From: Streptomyces sp. 1-11
GTDB lineage: Bacteria; Actinomycetota; Actinomycetes; Streptomycetales; Streptomycetaceae
DNA: 64,000 bases
Direction: 5' to 3'
NCBI RefSeq assembly: GCF_007176755.1
Contig: NZ_BJTV01000018.1
Location: 100,784 to 164,783, forward strand
This document shows positions 63,867-64,000 of this stretch, one piece after another. The notes under the pieces are model-generated. The model was given only the letters and a program-made list of their open reading frames with translations, was not told the origin of the DNA and did no database searches. Within the stretch, counting starts at the first letter, position 1. Every line of letters starts with the position of its first letter. A program made the translations under genes and the position numbers.

Positions 63867-64000
63867 GGCTGCGGGTTGGTTGTGGCTGGGCGCGCAGTTC
63901 CCCGCGCCCCTTGGGGGGTTTGGGGTGGCCGGAGTTGGCGGGGTTCGGGTGTCTGCTGGGGGGTGGGCTTCGTCGTTGGCTGCGGGTTGGTTGTGGCTGG
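63867..64000. repeat. Direct 23-base repeats flanking a common Streptomyces hairpin element
   Basis: GGCTGCGGGTTGGTTGTGGC plus TGG occurs at 63867-63889 and again at 63978-64000, the window edge. Just after the first copy, GGGCGCG-CAGTTCCC-CGCGCCC (63888-63909) forms a hairpin. I recall the string GCGCAGTTCCCCGCGCCCC from many Streptomyces intergenic regions. Confidence 0.75.

Overview
The window is chromosomal DNA from a high-GC actinomycete, almost certainly a Streptomyces. Evidence is the very high G+C at third codon positions, frequent GTG starts, an SsgA-like sporulation gene (ssgG), WhiJ/DUF397-type regulators, DasR-type operators on a GlcNAc phosphotransferase locus, and an HPPD whose metal ligands fall at the same residue numbers as the S. 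avermitilis enzyme. From memory the gene order resembles the core-chromosome region of S. coelicolor around SCO2890-SCO2935; this was not checked against a database.

Layout. 1-12.3 kb: end of a membrane transporter, a DEAD/DEAH helicase, an IclR regulator, a Lon-domain secreted protease, a divergent AsnC regulator/hppD pair for tyrosine catabolism, a TPR protein, a D-lactate/glycolate-type FAD oxidase, ssgG, and two RDD membrane proteins. 12.6-20.4 kb: a secreted M6 (immune inhibitor A) metalloprotease, the NAD salvage genes pncA and pncB, clpS with its DUF2017 partner, and an asparagine-type permease. 20.5-24.6 kb: a sulfur module (Mec+ JAMM protease, a Cys-containing leader peptide, a CysO-like sulfur carrier, CysM), then a lipoprotein, a membrane-tethered PemK/MazF-fold protein and a beta-lactamase-fold hydrolase. 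24.6-28.7 kb: the GlcNAc PTS (two IIC permeases, IIB) with dre operators, then rph. 29-37 kb: a DUF1707 protein, a three-gene ABC-2 exporter, and a class A penicillin-binding protein with an enormous low-complexity N-terminus. 37-50.6 kb: an SMR exporter preceded by a probable guanidine-III riboswitch, a GroES-like protein, Bcp peroxiredoxin, tRNA-Leu(UAG), rdgB, an MFS transporter, DUF445, an SGNH hydrolase, a GlxA-type regulator, Hsp20, DUF2267, MOSC and a Ser/Thr kinase.

50.7-60.1 kb is an accessory island of visibly lower and more uneven G+C. It carries a DUF397 / XRE-DUF5753 / HATPase regulatory triad, an HTH-coiled-coil protein, a three-gene operon (degenerate HNH-like zinc protein, ParB-like protein, SNF2-type helicase), a DNA cytosine methyltransferase, and a tail-to-tail Vsr endonuclease. 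I read the last five as a candidate restriction or anti-phage system that does not match any named system I can assign with confidence.

60.1-64 kb returns to core-like genes: a SEC-C protein, a translationally coupled DUF1326/DUF2182 pair, a fumarylacetoacetate-hydrolase-family enzyme, and at the right edge a repeat-rich intergenic region. No rRNA, CRISPR array, transposase or integrase was found.
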